From Reinekea forsetii (GTDB taxonomy: Bacteria > Pseudomonadota > Gammaproteobacteria > Pseudomonadales > Natronospirillaceae), in the NCBI RefSeq assembly GCF_018860385.1, contig NZ_JAHKPH010000016.1:1-64000 (forward strand): DNA of 64,000 nt, written 5' to 3'. The notes under the pieces were generated by a model. The model was not told where the DNA came from, made no database searches, and saw nothing but the letters and a program-made list of their open reading frames with translations. Position 1 is the stretch's first letter; the number at the start of each line of letters is the position of its first letter. The translations under genes were made by a program, and so were the position numbers. Of this stretch, positions 46,553-56,291 are shown piece by piece.

Positions 46553-47500
46553 TTACAATCGACACTTGGAGACAAAGGTTTGCCAAGTAGCCGAGAAATT
46601 TTCATCCATCACCCTAATGGGTTCGACACCTTCTTCCAACTGCAACTGGACTTTATAAGCACTGAGTAAATGATGGTTTGTTTGTATCATGTTTTCATCT
46701 TGCTCAGTCAACTGGTTTTCAATACGTTTGAGGTAGTATTGGCCATCATGAGCGTATATTTTATCGCCCACAATAGGATGGCCTAAATGAGCTAGTTGCG
46801 CGCGAATCTGATGTTTTCGGCCAGTGTGCAGCTGGCATTCAATCAAGCTATAGCCTTTGAATGTCTGCAACACCTTAAATGAAGTTTTACTAGCTTTGCC
46901 TTTCTGGCCAGAGCCGCAAACGTGCATTTGGCAACGAATTGGGCTATCAGCGCGAGTGCTTAGTTCACATTCAAGCACGGTTGAATCCCATTTCGGGTTT
47001 CCATAGACAATCGCGTGGTAGGTCTTTTCTGCCATCAAACTGCTGAGCTTTGGCTGCCATTTAGAAGCCCACTCCTTTGTTTTAGCCAACAGCACGATGC
47101 CAGATGTTTCCAAATCTAACCGATGCAATAAATGGGCATCTGGCCAATCACTTTCACGCCGCACTAATTGCACTAAGGTATTGTAAATGTTGCGGGTGGT
47201 GCGGCTAACGGGGAGGTTTGCGGGTTTGTGAACGGCAATAATTTCATCGCCTTCCCACAATAAATGCCAATCAGTATTTACTTCCGGCTCATGGTAGTTA
47301 TTCAATCGATAGCAAAGCTCATCACTCACAGAAAGCGTATCTTTTAGCTGAGCAGGCTGTGAATTTACTTCAACGCTTGAATAATCAAGCATAGCCAGTA
47401 AGGATTCTGTTTCTCGAAAAGGAAAGCAATCTAAAATACTTTGCTGAACGGTTATACCGGAATATTTATGCGGCACCACATAGCGGAACTCGGCCGCCAT
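46553..47500 (-). CDS. RluA-family RNA pseudouridine synthase
   Basis: A 315-residue pseudouridine synthase. The catalytic Asp is in LLHRLDLETSGIVLLAK, and the C-terminal GYSLIECQLHTGRKHQIRAQLAHLGHPIVGD is typical of the RluA group. The N-terminal region (about 1-80) is S4-like but degenerate. The target RNA (23S or tRNA) cannot be assigned. The start is the ATG overlapping the tag stop by one base (TAATG), not the longer frame that runs through the end of tag. Confidence 0.9.
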   Translation of the reverse strand: MAAEFRYVVPHKYSGITVQQSILDCFPFRETESLLAMLDYSSVEVNSQPAQLKDTLSVSDELCYRLNNYHEPEVNTDWHLLWEGDEIIAVHKPANLPVSRTTRNIYNTLVQLVRRESDWPDAHLLHRLDLETSGIVLLAKTKEWASKWQPKLSSLMAEKTYHAIVYGNPKWDSTVLECELSTRADSPIRCQMHVCGSGQKGKASKTSFKVLQTFKGYSLIECQLHTGRKHQIRAQLAHLGHPIVGDKIYAHDGQYYLKRIENQLTEQDENMIQTNHHLLSAYKVQLQLEEGVEPIRVMDENFSATWQTFVSKCRL

Positions 47501-48075
47501 TATGCTCTCGCCAGGGCTTTGCATTCTTGGTAAACATGGCAATCCGTTAGATGGTCGTTAATAATGCCAACGGCCTGCATAAATGCATAACAAATAGTTG
47601 GGCCGACAAAATTAAACCCGTGCTTTTTCAACGCTTTCGACATAGCTTGGCTTTCTTTCGATTCTGTTGGGTAGTCACTCATATCTTTGAGCGCGTTATC
47701 GATTGTTTTTCCACCGGTAAAACTCCAGATAAACTCGTTAAATGGCTGCCCTGCTGCTTCCATTGCTAAGTAAGCGCGGGCGTTACGGCGCAACGATTCT
47801 ATTTTGAGTTTATTGCGAACAATGCCAGCGTTGTGCATTTGTTCGGCAAGGTCTTCATCGGTCATCGCGGCCATTTTTACGGGTTCAAAATTAAAAAATG
47901 CCGCTTCGTAATTCGCTTGCTTGCGTAAAATAGTTATCCAGCTGAGTCCAGCTTGCTGACCATCGAGGCATAGCTTTTTAAACAGTTCTTGGCTGTCGTA
48001 TTCTGCTCGACCCCATACGGTGTCATGATAGTTTTGATACTGTTCGTCTTCGCCACACCATGCACACCGTTTCAT
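47500..48075 (-). CDS. tag: DNA-3-methyladenine glycosylase I
   Basis: A 191-residue TAG glycosylase that removes 3-methyladenine from alkylated DNA. The N-terminal CAWCGEDEQYQNYHDTVWG holds a zinc Cys and His plus the conserved YHD, and FNFVGPTICYAFMQAVGIINDH and the late Cys/His complete the family pattern. AGGAG lies 8 bases before the ATG. The gene follows proB by 11 bases. Confidence 0.96.
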   Translation of the reverse strand: MKRCAWCGEDEQYQNYHDTVWGRAEYDSQELFKKLCLDGQQAGLSWITILRKQANYEAAFFNFEPVKMAAMTDEDLAEQMHNAGIVRNKLKIESLRRNARAYLAMEAAGQPFNEFIWSFTGGKTIDNALKDMSDYPTESKESQAMSKALKKHGFNFVGPTICYAFMQAVGIINDHLTDCHVYQECKALARA

Positions 48076-48086
48076 TTTTTTTGCTC

Positions 48087-49214
48087 CTAAAGCAATACGA
48101 GGTTATCTCGATGAATCAATTCAGGCTCGTTCAAATAACCCAAAATGCTGTCTATTTCAGACGTTGGTTTACCCATGATTTTAAAAGCTTCATCGACATC
48201 GTAATTAACCAAACCACGAGCTAAGGTATTACCCTTGCTGTCGAGAATGGCAACGCATTCACCACGGTGAAATTGACCTTTGATATTGTTAACACCCACG
48301 GCCAGTAAACTTTTACCTTTTTCAAGCAAGGCGTTTACAGCGCCATCATCGAGGGTTATTTCACCTTTAGTTTGCAAGTGGCCGGCTAACCATTGTTTAC
48401 GCGCGGCTATAGGTTCTAGTTCAGGTGATAAGTGAGTACCTACTTGCTCGCCCAATCTTAATCTTGTTAAGACATTCTCGATACGGCCACCCGCAATTAC
48501 AGTGACAGCACCTGAGCGCGCGGCCAGTTGAGCCGCTCTTACTTTAGTGGCCATGCCACCGCGGCCTAACTTGCCACCATCGCCAGCGACGGCGACTAAC
48601 TTGGCGTCGGTTGCTGTGGCTTGCTCTATTAATTTAGCTTCGGGGTTGCTTCGTGGGTCGGCATCGTAAAGGCCGTCTTGATCGGTCAATAATATGAGTG
48701 CATCGGCTTCCACTAAGTTTGTTACGAGCGCACCGAGTGTATCGTTATCACCGAACTTTATTTCATCGGTCACGACGGTGTCGTTCTCATTCACAATAGG
48801 AATGACAGGCAAATCAAGTAATGCTCGCAAGGTATTTCGAGCATTTAAATACCGTTTTCGGTCGGAGAGGTCTTCATGGGTTAACAGAATTTGCGCTGTG
48901 TGCAGGTCGTGGCGCGCAAAAGCATTCTCGTAAGTTTGCACTAACTTCGTTTGCCCGACTGCGGCAGCCGCTTGTAATTGCTCCATTGAATTAGGGCGTT
49001 CTTGCCACCCTAATCTCGACATACCGGCCGCAACTGCTCCAGAAGACACCAGTACTATTTCGATGCCTTGCTGCTTGAGTGCAGCCATCTGCTCGGTCCA
49101 TTGCGCAATTCGCGCTAAATCGAGCCCTTTACCATCGTTGGTAAGCAGTGCTGAGCCAATTTTAACAACCCAGCGCGTTCCTTTTGTCAGTCTGGCTTTA
49201 GCGTTTCCCGCCAC
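48087..49214 (-). CDS. proB: glutamate 5-kinase
   Basis: A 375-residue amino-acid kinase plus C-terminal PUA domain (about 280-375), first step of proline synthesis and the usual feedback-inhibition point. Landmarks are [33 protein letters not shown], and [10 protein letters not shown]. It starts with GTG, 9 bases after AAGGA. It follows obgE by 23 bases, the standard rplU-rpmA-obgE-proB order. Confidence 0.97.
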   Translation of the reverse strand: MAGNAKARLTKGTRWVVKIGSALLTNDGKGLDLARIAQWTEQMAALKQQGIEIVLVSSGAVAAGMSRLGWQERPNSMEQLQAAAAVGQTKLVQTYENAFARHDLHTAQILLTHEDLSDRKRYLNARNTLRALLDLPVIPIVNENDTVVTDEIKFGDNDTLGALVTNLVEADALILLTDQDGLYDADPRSNPEAKLIEQATATDAKLVAVAGDGGKLGRGGMATKVRAAQLAARSGAVTVIAGGRIENVLTRLRLGEQVGTHLSPELEPIAARKQWLAGHLQTKGEITLDDGAVNALLEKGKSLLAVGVNNIKGQFHRGECVAILDSKGNTLARGLVNYDVDEAFKIMGKPTSEIDSILGYLNEPELIHRDNLVLL

Positions 49215-49237
49215 TACTGTCTTTCCTTTTTATAAAT

Positions 49238-50566
<1,329 letters not shown>

Positions 50567-50644
50567 CTAATTTTTTAACCCACAACACTTTTTATACAGT
50601 GGTGTCATTTTATACTATTCAACGCAACTTGCTGCTTAAAAAGT

Positions 50645-50740
50645 ACGATAACCTTTGAATTTCGAGCATCTGCTGCATGGATGCAGCAGCTGAGCCCCCA
50701 TGGATGGGTTCACGGCGTCTCTAAATTCAAAGGTTATCGT
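50645..50740 (-). repeat. REP-like element, copy 2, inside an 18-bp palindrome
   Basis: The core (50670-50721) is an inverted, diverged copy of the module at 50510: CTGCTGCAT-GG-ATGCAGCAG (9-bp stem, 50670-50689), then GAGCCCCCATGGATGGGTTC and ACGGCGTCTC. The core is flanked by perfect 18-bp inverted arms at 50645-50662 and 50723-50740 (ACGATAACCTTTGAATTT on the left). The whole 96 bases can fold as a cruciform or long hairpin in the rpmA-obgE transcript. Confidence 0.85.
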
Positions 50741-50780
50741 GCTTTAGTTTAACCACAGTCAAAAACAAAGGTTAAAACGC

Positions 50781-50807
50781 AAAAAGCCCCGCACGCGGCG
50801 AGGCTTT
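50781..50807 (-). terminator. intrinsic terminator after rpmA
   Basis: Minus strand: AAAGCCTCGC pairs with GCGGGGCTTT (one U-G), loop of five, then TTTTT, 18 bases after the rpmA stop. It should end most rplU-rpmA transcripts, leaving obgE to read-through or its own promoter. Confidence 0.85.
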
Positions 50808-50824
50808 CAATGTTGTTTCGCTAA

Positions 50825-51079
50825 TTAAGCGACGATGTTTACAAACTTACGATTGCTTGAACCTTTAACAACAAATTCTACCTTACCGTCTGCTTTCGCA
50901 AACAAGGTGTGGTCTTTACCACAACCTACGTTGTCACCTGCGTGGAAACGAGTACCACGTTGACGAACGATAATTGAACCTGCACTTACAGATTCGCCAC
51001 CAAAGGCCTTAACACCAAGTCGTTTACTGACCGAGTCACGACCGTTTCTAGTACTACCACCAGCTTTCTTATGAGCCAT
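50825..51079 (-). CDS. rpmA: 50S ribosomal protein L27
   Basis: An 84-residue L27, located near the peptidyl-transferase centre. The N-terminus [15 protein letters not shown] is canonical and needs no N-terminal cleavage. GGAG lies before the ATG, 12 bases after the rplU stop. Confidence 0.98.
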   Translation of the reverse strand: MAHKKAGGSTRNGRDSVSKRLGVKAFGGESVSAGSIIVRQRGTRFHAGDNVGCGKDHTLFAKADGKVEFVVKGSSNRKFVNIVA

Positions 51080-51091
51080 GAGAAATCTCCG

Positions 51092-51403
51092 TTATGCCTT
51101 GATACCAGTAATTTTAACTTCAGTGAACCACTGACGGTGGCCCATTTGCTTCATGTGGTGCTTACGACGCTTGAACTTCATGATCTTCACTTTCTTGTGA
51201 CGACCTTGAGCGATAATTTCAGCAGTCACTTTAGCGCCTTTAACAACAGGCTGGCCTAAGCTTACCTTGTCGCCATCTGCAACTAATAGCACTTTTTCGA
51301 AATCGAACGTTGAGCCCGTTTCCGCTTCAATTTTTTCTAGCTTGACCGTTTGGCCTTCTGCTACGCGGTATTGCTTACCGCCAGATACGATTACAGCGTA
51401 CAT
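51092..51403 (-). CDS. rplU: 50S ribosomal protein L21
   Basis: A 103-residue L21 with the signature [19 protein letters not shown] near residue 75 for 23S rRNA binding. GGAG precedes the ATG. The promoter at 51527-51555 gives a leader of about 115 bases that could carry an L21-type autoregulatory structure, which I could not confirm. Confidence 0.98.
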   Translation of the reverse strand: MYAVIVSGGKQYRVAEGQTVKLEKIEAETGSTFDFEKVLLVADGDKVSLGQPVVKGAKVTAEIIAQGRHKKVKIMKFKRRKHHMKQMGHRQWFTEVKITGIKA

Positions 51404-51526
51404 CTTTATTCTCCAAAGATTTTAATTACCCCAATCTCACTCTGTCATTACTACCTGTGTCTAAAGGCGACGCCACGCTGTTGGGCACCCTATGGCAGGG
51501 AATGAGTCAAACTGATTGGGCGGCGT

Positions 51527-51555
51527 ATAATACGGAGTTATCCCACTACTTGCAA
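51527..51555 (-). promoter_or_regulatory. sigma-70 promoter of rplU-rpmA
   Basis: Minus strand: TTGCAA (51550-51555), 17 bases, TATTAT (51527-51532). A good consensus match for a ribosomal-protein operon. Confidence 0.65.
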
Positions 51556-51572
51556 GCCGTTTTTTAGCATGC

Positions 51573-51601
51573 TTGACAGCACGCGCGCGCCTCCCTAGCA
51601 T
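51573..51601 (+). promoter_or_regulatory. sigma-70 promoter of ispB
   Basis: TTGACA (51573-51578), exactly 17 bases, TAGCAT (51596-51601), about 38 bases before the ispB ATG. Perfect -35, moderate -10, with a GC-alternating spacer. Confidence 0.62.
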
Positions 51602-51638
51602 CGCGCATTATTAGCCTTTAAATAGAATTTAAACTCAC

Positions 51639-52607
51639 ATGGATCATAAAGAAATTCACGCTGTCATTGCCGGCGACTTTAGTGCAGTAAACGACACCAT
51701 ACACCAACAGTTAGTTTCTAATGTTCCCATGGTTGAGAAGATTGCAGACCACATTATATCCAGTGGCGGCAAGCGCTTACGGCCGACAATTGTGCTGCTG
51801 GCGGCGGGCTTAACTAATAGCCAAGGCACTCAGCAACACCAATTAGCCACCGTAATTGAATTTCTACATACCGCTACCTTGTTACATGATGATGTAGTGG
51901 ACACCTCTGATATGCGTCGAGGCAAACCTACCGCTAATGCCCAATGGGGCAATGCAGCCAGTGTTTTGGTGGGTGATTTTCTTTATGCCCGCGCATTTGA
52001 ACTGTTAGTTAAAATTGGCCAACTGGGCGTGATGGATACGTTAGCCGCGACTACCCGTAAAATTGCCGAAGGTGAAGTACTGCAGCTGACCAATGTGCGC
52101 AATCCAGATACCAGTGAAGCTCAGTATCTCGAAGTGATAAAGGGTAAAACGGCTATCTTGTTTCAGGCATGCGGTGAATGCGCTGGACTCATTGCCTACG
52201 CACCGAAAGACCAAACCACAGCCTTAGCCAATTACGGAATGCATTTAGGATTAGCTTTTCAGCTTATCGATGATGTTCTGGATTATTCTGGTGAAGCCGA
52301 AAAGCTCGGGAAAAACGTAGGCGACGACCTGGCTGAAGGCAAACCTACCCTGCCAACAATTCATGCGATGGCGCACTGCAGTGAAGATGAACGCCAACTC
52401 ATCCGCAGCTGTATTCGTAAAGGCAGTTTAGACCAACTGAAGGAGGTCATGTCCATTATGAAACGCTGCGGCTCGCTCGAATATACAATTGCCAAAGCCG
52501 AACACCATGCAGAGCAAGCTAAGCTGGCTTTAGATGCTTTTCCGGAGTCAGATTATAAGCTGGCTATGATGGCATTGGCAGGGTTATCGGTTAAGCGAGA
52601 ATTTTAA
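51639..52607 (+). CDS. ispB: octaprenyl/all-trans polyprenyl diphosphate synthase
   Basis: A 322-residue prenyl transferase that makes the ubiquinone side chain. The two Asp-rich motifs are LLHDDVVDTSDMRRGKPT (near residue 85) and LIDDVLDYSG (near 210). The residues before the first motif (ATLLHDD) fit long-chain synthases, but product length (C40 or C45) is not certain. It is divergent from rplU, the standard arrangement. Confidence 0.95.
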   Translation: MDHKEIHAVIAGDFSAVNDTIHQQLVSNVPMVEKIADHIISSGGKRLRPTIVLLAAGLTNSQGTQQHQLATVIEFLHTATLLHDDVVDTSDMRRGKPTANAQWGNAASVLVGDFLYARAFELLVKIGQLGVMDTLAATTRKIAEGEVLQLTNVRNPDTSEAQYLEVIKGKTAILFQACGECAGLIAYAPKDQTTALANYGMHLGLAFQLIDDVLDYSGEAEKLGKNVGDDLAEGKPTLPTIHAMAHCSEDERQLIRSCIRKGSLDQLKEVMSIMKRCGSLEYTIAKAEHHAEQAKLALDAFPESDYKLAMMALAGLSVKREF

Positions 52608-52618
52608 GCAGCGGTTAA

Positions 52619-53287
52619 TTATCGCCCTGCTCCATTGGCTATTTGACTGTTCACAAAAGCTTGCAGGGCTAAAAAATCAATATCGGAAACATACTTAAAC
52701 TCTATTCCATAAGCGGCTGTTGAATTAGCTACTTCAAATTTATTCAGCTCCGCTCGTATAGTCGCTTCGATAGAAATTAATCGCGTCACATGCCCCACCA
52801 CTACTTTTCCGCTAATTAAAATCACATCACCAATAGCACCAACTGGCTCAAGGCATTCTAGCTTTGCCCCAGTAGTCGATAAATCCACCACGGCTCCAGC
52901 TCCGCGCTGCCAGTCTGAATCGGTTTGATTGACCACCGAAACCTTCAAATTTGCTACAACACGCTCAGATTTTCGAACGGTACCCACTTCAACCTGACGA
53001 GGCCAGCCCAAGTGAATATAGTGAATTGGGGTAGTACATAAATGCACAACTTGCGCACTGAACGCACAAGCAACCTTATGAGAAAAGAATCGACACACCA
53101 CCGTTTGATCTTTCCGCAGCAAGAGTGGACGGTTTTCTCCCAGCATGGGTGTGGTCACCAGCACCGAACGATCAGACACATAGCCGATAAGGGTACCTAA
53201 ATAACGTTTCTCGTCTACGTCGGGCAGCTCGATATTAATATTTAAGCCAGCAGCAAGGCGCAGCTTCGATAAATCATGGGTCGCCAT
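52619..53287 (-). CDS. PilZ-domain protein with YcgR-like N-terminal domain
   Basis: A 222-residue cytoplasmic c-di-GMP effector. The N-terminal half (about 1-100) is YcgR-like (GTLIGYVSDRSVLVTTP). The PilZ domain begins at VRKSERV (RxxxR) and has DLSTTGAKL (D/NxSxxG), so c-di-GMP binding is expected. A role in flagellar braking or polysaccharide control is inferred from the family; no flagellar gene is adjacent. It is convergent with ispB. Confidence 0.87.
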   Translation of the reverse strand: MATHDLSKLRLAAGLNINIELPDVDEKRYLGTLIGYVSDRSVLVTTPMLGENRPLLLRKDQTVVCRFFSHKVACAFSAQVVHLCTTPIHYIHLGWPRQVEVGTVRKSERVVANLKVSVVNQTDSDWQRGAGAVVDLSTTGAKLECLEPVGAIGDVILISGKVVVGHVTRLISIEATIRAELNKFEVANSTAAYGIEFKYVSDIDFLALQAFVNSQIANGAGR

Positions 53288-53356
53288 TAAGCTCGCTTTC
53301 CTATAAAACAGTGGATGATCTACTATAGATCGGGTTATTTCTTAAAATCTTTAGCT

Positions 53357-54253
53357 TTAATCACCCATAGGTTCATTTAAAGCAGGATCACTGGTGAATT
53401 TTTTCTTAATACACTCTGATAAGCCACGACGCCAAGGGTGTTGTTTAATGCCAAATGTCGACAGTATCTTTAAGCAACTCAGCTCATAAGACTCCTCAAC
53501 ACCACCCTCTTCTGCGCTGACTTCTATAACCGTCTCTACTTTCACATCCGTTAACGCCTTAATGCCGTTAATGGCCGCTTTAGAAAAGGTATACATACTG
53601 CAAACATCGCTGTCGACATAATGATACACACCCCATAAATCGGGCTCAGAACCACAATCGATTTGCTCAGCCATTGCAACAATGGCCTTAGCTACACTTG
53701 AAGCACCCGTTGGGCAAGCTTTCATGACACCTGAAACCCGCAACTCAGTTTCGCTGACAGCCGCATTACACAGCCGTGTCAGGTAATTATCGCCTTCGCT
53801 GTCGAACAGCCAACTGGTGCGCAATATCACCGTAGATGCACACCGCTGCACCGCCTTATGCTCGCAACTTAACAGCAACTGACCGATTTCTGTGACCGGA
53901 TGAGTCGCGTCGGATTCTTTATAGGCAGACTTTTTCTGCCCATCAAATACACTTGCACTAGACAACTGAAACAAAACTCTATCGTTTGCCTGGCAAAATG
54001 CCGCCAACTTTTCAGTAACGGAAAGCAATAAAGATTCGTTTAACGGGCGACCAGAAGGGCATTCAACAGGCAACGCATTCACAAAATAGGTCTCGTTGAA
54101 GCGATCACTTGAATCTAATGTACCAGCCAGATCATCGCTATTGATAACAGAAAAAGGAACTTCTCGTTCTGTAAAATACGTTACAAGCGCTTGGCCGACC
54201 TGAGACTCGGGGCCTAAAATGCAAAACTGTAAACTGGGCGAATGCTTTATCAC
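53357..54253 (-). CDS. RmlD-like extended SDR, catalytically degenerate
   Basis: A 298-residue protein of the RmlD/MAT2B type (SDR fold). Fold landmarks are present (LQFCILGPESQVGQAL; LSSASVFDGQ; AYKESDATHP; ILRTSWLF). The nucleotide motif G-x-x-G-Q-x-G has Ser for the middle Gly, and the catalytic Y-x-x-x-K is I-x-x-x-L (residues 123-127, EIGQLL), so dTDP-sugar reduction is unlikely. It may be a regulatory or scaffold homologue. The start is GTG at 54253, 6 bases after GAGGAG. It follows sirB2 by 20 bases. Confidence 0.8.
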   Translation of the reverse strand: MIKHSPSLQFCILGPESQVGQALVTYFTEREVPFSVINSDDLAGTLDSSDRFNETYFVNALPVECPSGRPLNESLLLSVTEKLAAFCQANDRVLFQLSSASVFDGQKKSAYKESDATHPVTEIGQLLLSCEHKAVQRCASTVILRTSWLFDSEGDNYLTRLCNAAVSETELRVSGVMKACPTGASSVAKAIVAMAEQIDCGSEPDLWGVYHYVDSDVCSMYTFSKAAINGIKALTDVKVETVIEVSAEEGGVEESYELSCLKILSTFGIKQHPWRRGLSECIKKKFTSDPALNEPMGD

Positions 54254-54273
54254 ATTCAACTCCTCTATTTGTT

Positions 54274-54648
54274 TTAAAGTGCCAACCAAGCGCTAGGGTT
54301 TTGTGTGACCGCCACGCCAACGATATATCCGAATAACAATATGGCTGCTATGGCAAACAGACCGCGTGATTTAGGTGTTTTACCACGTTTAATCGCGAAA
54401 GTACCGACAACAATATACGCGACTAAAGCGACTACTTTAACCCATATCCATCCCGTCGAAAGTGGCCAAAAACTGGCTAAATAGAGCGCACAAACGAGTA
54501 AGACGGTATCAATAATGTGCGGACTTATTTTCACCCATTTTTGCTGCAACAACGGCGACTCTCGAACCGACCAAAATGCTCGGACGATAAAAAAGCTAAT
54601 GCTGATCATGGCACTCAACATGTGCAAGTGTTTTATCATTAAATACAT
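54274..54648 (-). CDS. SirB2 family membrane protein
   Basis: A 124-residue protein with four transmembrane helices. HLHMLSAMISISFFIVRAFW and KISPHIIDTVLLVCAL are typical of SirB2 (function unknown; named as a putative invasion regulator in Salmonella). AAGG precedes the ATG. It lies between the pentapeptide gene and the SDR gene with about 20-base gaps, so the three form one operon. Confidence 0.85.
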   Translation of the reverse strand: MYLMIKHLHMLSAMISISFFIVRAFWSVRESPLLQQKWVKISPHIIDTVLLVCALYLASFWPLSTGWIWVKVVALVAYIVVGTFAIKRGKTPKSRGLFAIAAILLFGYIVGVAVTQNPSAWLAL

Positions 54649-54667
54649 ATCAAACCTTAGGTAGTCA

Positions 54668-55270
54668 CTAATCTACTAACACAATATCAAGACTTTCTAA
54701 TAAGTTCACCGCTTCTGTACGGCTGAAGATGGCTTTTTTTAGTTTGCAATTGTTTATATCAATATAATAGTGATCGGCATCGGTAAAGTTTGCACCATTT
54801 AAATTCGCACCATCGAACAAACAGCGAGACAAATCGGAACCACTAAAATTAGCTTCATTGAAATCGCCTTCACGAAAATCAACATCATTCGCTTTACAGT
54901 GCTCTACACTCAGCTCAGCTAAATACAGCCCAAAAAATGAGGAATCATTGAGTACAGAATGTTCAAATGCAACGGGTGAAGCAAGTTGAACGTTAGACCA
55001 AGCGGCTCTCGTCCAATCAACGCCAATGACTTTACTTTCTTTAAAGACAACGTCCATAAATCGACTAGCTTTAAGCTGCACAACACTTAAATTACAACGA
55101 ACAAACTCGCACTCGATGAACTTACAGTGATCAAAAACCGCACTGCTAAAGTCACACTCTTTAAAGGTACAGCCATCAAACTCAATATGGCTTAACGTTT
55201 CTCCACTGAGCGCCTCATCGACGAAGGTTTCAGAAAAATATTCTACCGTAGAACCGGTCAGATCAATCAT
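54668..55270 (-). CDS. pentapeptide-repeat protein (Qnr/MfpA-like fold)
   Basis: A 200-residue right-handed beta-helix protein with repeated A/C-[D/N/E]-F/L-xx units from about residue 25 to 170 (CTFKECDFSSAVFDHCKFIE; ANFSGSDLSRCLFDGANL) and an ending SLDIVLVD that resembles chromosomal pentapeptide proteins. Some such proteins mimic DNA and protect gyrase from quinolones, but most are unassigned, so resistance is only possible. The start at MIDLTGS follows GGAG by 5 bases. First gene of the operon with sirB2 and the SDR. Confidence 0.82.
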   Translation of the reverse strand: MIDLTGSTVEYFSETFVDEALSGETLSHIEFDGCTFKECDFSSAVFDHCKFIECEFVRCNLSVVQLKASRFMDVVFKESKVIGVDWTRAAWSNVQLASPVAFEHSVLNDSSFFGLYLAELSVEHCKANDVDFREGDFNEANFSGSDLSRCLFDGANLNGANFTDADHYYIDINNCKLKKAIFSRTEAVNLLESLDIVLVD

Positions 55271-55306
55271 GAACGCTCCAAACATAACAAGACAATTGCG
55301 CCACAT

Positions 55307-55392
55307 TGTACAGTAGGTTTTTAAACAATTGGCACCTAAATAGGCATAAAAATGCCTTTAAAAACAATCTTTTCGACCTACATTGCTGTACA
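55307..55392. repeat. nested palindrome upstream of the copper-oxidase cluster
   Basis: Outer TGTACAG (55307-55313)/CTGTACA (55386-55392), middle GTTTTTAAA/TTTAAAAAC, and a central hairpin AGGCAT-AAAA-ATGCCT (55342-55357). Flanking ACCTAC/GTAGGT are also inverted. It sits between the divergent pentapeptide and secreted-protein genes and could be an operator or a REP-like element. Confidence 0.5.
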
Positions 55393-55512
55393 TATTTTAA
55401 CTGGGAAATCAAACAAGCACTTTACAATTCACTGCATCTAGATTACAGAGAACCCCTTCAACCAAACACCAACTTCCGTTAATATCATGGAGACTGAAAG
55501 GTTAGAATATTT

Positions 55513-55833
55513 ATGCGAAAAGCCGGTTTGTTCATGTTAATAGCTTTGCTCTCATTCAACGCAACCGCGTTGAGCTTTAGCATGCCTGCAACAAGCAGCC
55601 CCAATGCGCATCAAATGACAGAATACGCACATCACCTTCAATTAAATTGCCAAGATCAAACCAGCTGCGGTTTAGCAGATTCGCATTGCTCCCAGTTTCA
55701 ATCCGCCTGCCCTATCGCCCCAATAGCGCATTCAAACCTATTACCTCGCTTTATAATAAGCTCAACCCCCTATAACCGAACCCCTTTACCAGGTTTCAAC
55801 AATCGCGCTGAACACCCTCCAAAAGCCTCCTAG
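55513..55833 (+). CDS. small secreted cysteine-containing protein
   Basis: A 106-residue protein with a signal peptide (about residues 1-20, ending ATALS). The mature part has several Cys and His (HHLQLNCQDQTSCG; DSHCSQFQSACP) and ends in a Pro-rich HPPKAS. I do not recognise a family. The position before a cytochrome c and a multicopper oxidase, and the metal-type residues, suggest a copper-related periplasmic protein, but this is inference. GAAAGG lies upstream of the ATG. Confidence 0.6.
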   Translation: MRKAGLFMLIALLSFNATALSFSMPATSSPNAHQMTEYAHHLQLNCQDQTSCGLADSHCSQFQSACPIAPIAHSNLLPRFIISSTPYNRTPLPGFNNRAEHPPKAS

Positions 55834-55895
55834 TAACAACCTTTTTACAAAACAAGTTTAAAATTTACAGGAAAATGCATGCCTTAGGAGGCACA

Positions 55896-56291
55896 ATGAA
55901 ATTTTTTTACACCCTAACTTTATTTTTTGCAGCAACCGTCGTTTTTGGCGACCACAACCAAGGTCATGTCGATGTATCTGTCGGCAAACTTTCGCCACGA
56001 GCCGCAGCAGGGCAACTCACCTTTAACGAAAACTGCGCCGCCTGTCATGGCACTAACGGCCAAGGCACTCTTATAGGGCCACCGTTAATCCACAATATCT
56101 ACAACCCAGGCCACCACCCCAACGAATCGTTCACTCGAGCGGTACTGAAAGGCGTACAGCAACACCATTGGCAATACGGCAACATGCCGCCCCAGCCCCA
56201 CATTGGCTTTTCAGAAATAACGAACATCATTGCTTTTGTGCGAGAAGTGCAAGCAAACAATGGCATCACATCTCAAGAGCACAAAATGTAA
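55896..56291 (+). CDS. c-type cytochrome, single haem
   Basis: A 131-residue periplasmic cytochrome c. Signal peptide residues 1-18 (FFYTLTLFFAATVVFG), haem motif CAACH near residue 46, and the distal Met in the NMPPQP loop. AGGAGG is 4-5 bases before the ATG at 55896; the upstream ATG lacks a ribosome site. The stop overlaps the oxidase ATG by one base (TAATG), so the pair is coupled and the cytochrome may take electrons from, or give them to, the oxidase. Confidence 0.9.
   Translation: MKFFYTLTLFFAATVVFGDHNQGHVDVSVGKLSPRAAAGQLTFNENCAACHGTNGQGTLIGPPLIHNIYNPGHHPNESFTRAVLKGVQQHHWQYGNMPPQPHIGFSEITNIIAFVREVQANNGITSQEHKM

Noticed and set aside
54668-55270. Calling the pentapeptide protein a Qnr quinolone-resistance determinant
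   Set aside because: The repeat fold is shared by many unrelated proteins, and Qnr-specific loops could not be identified by eye.
56168-56290. 41-residue extension of the multicopper oxidase
   Set aside because: It lies in another frame of the cytochrome c gene and would bury the Tat signal.
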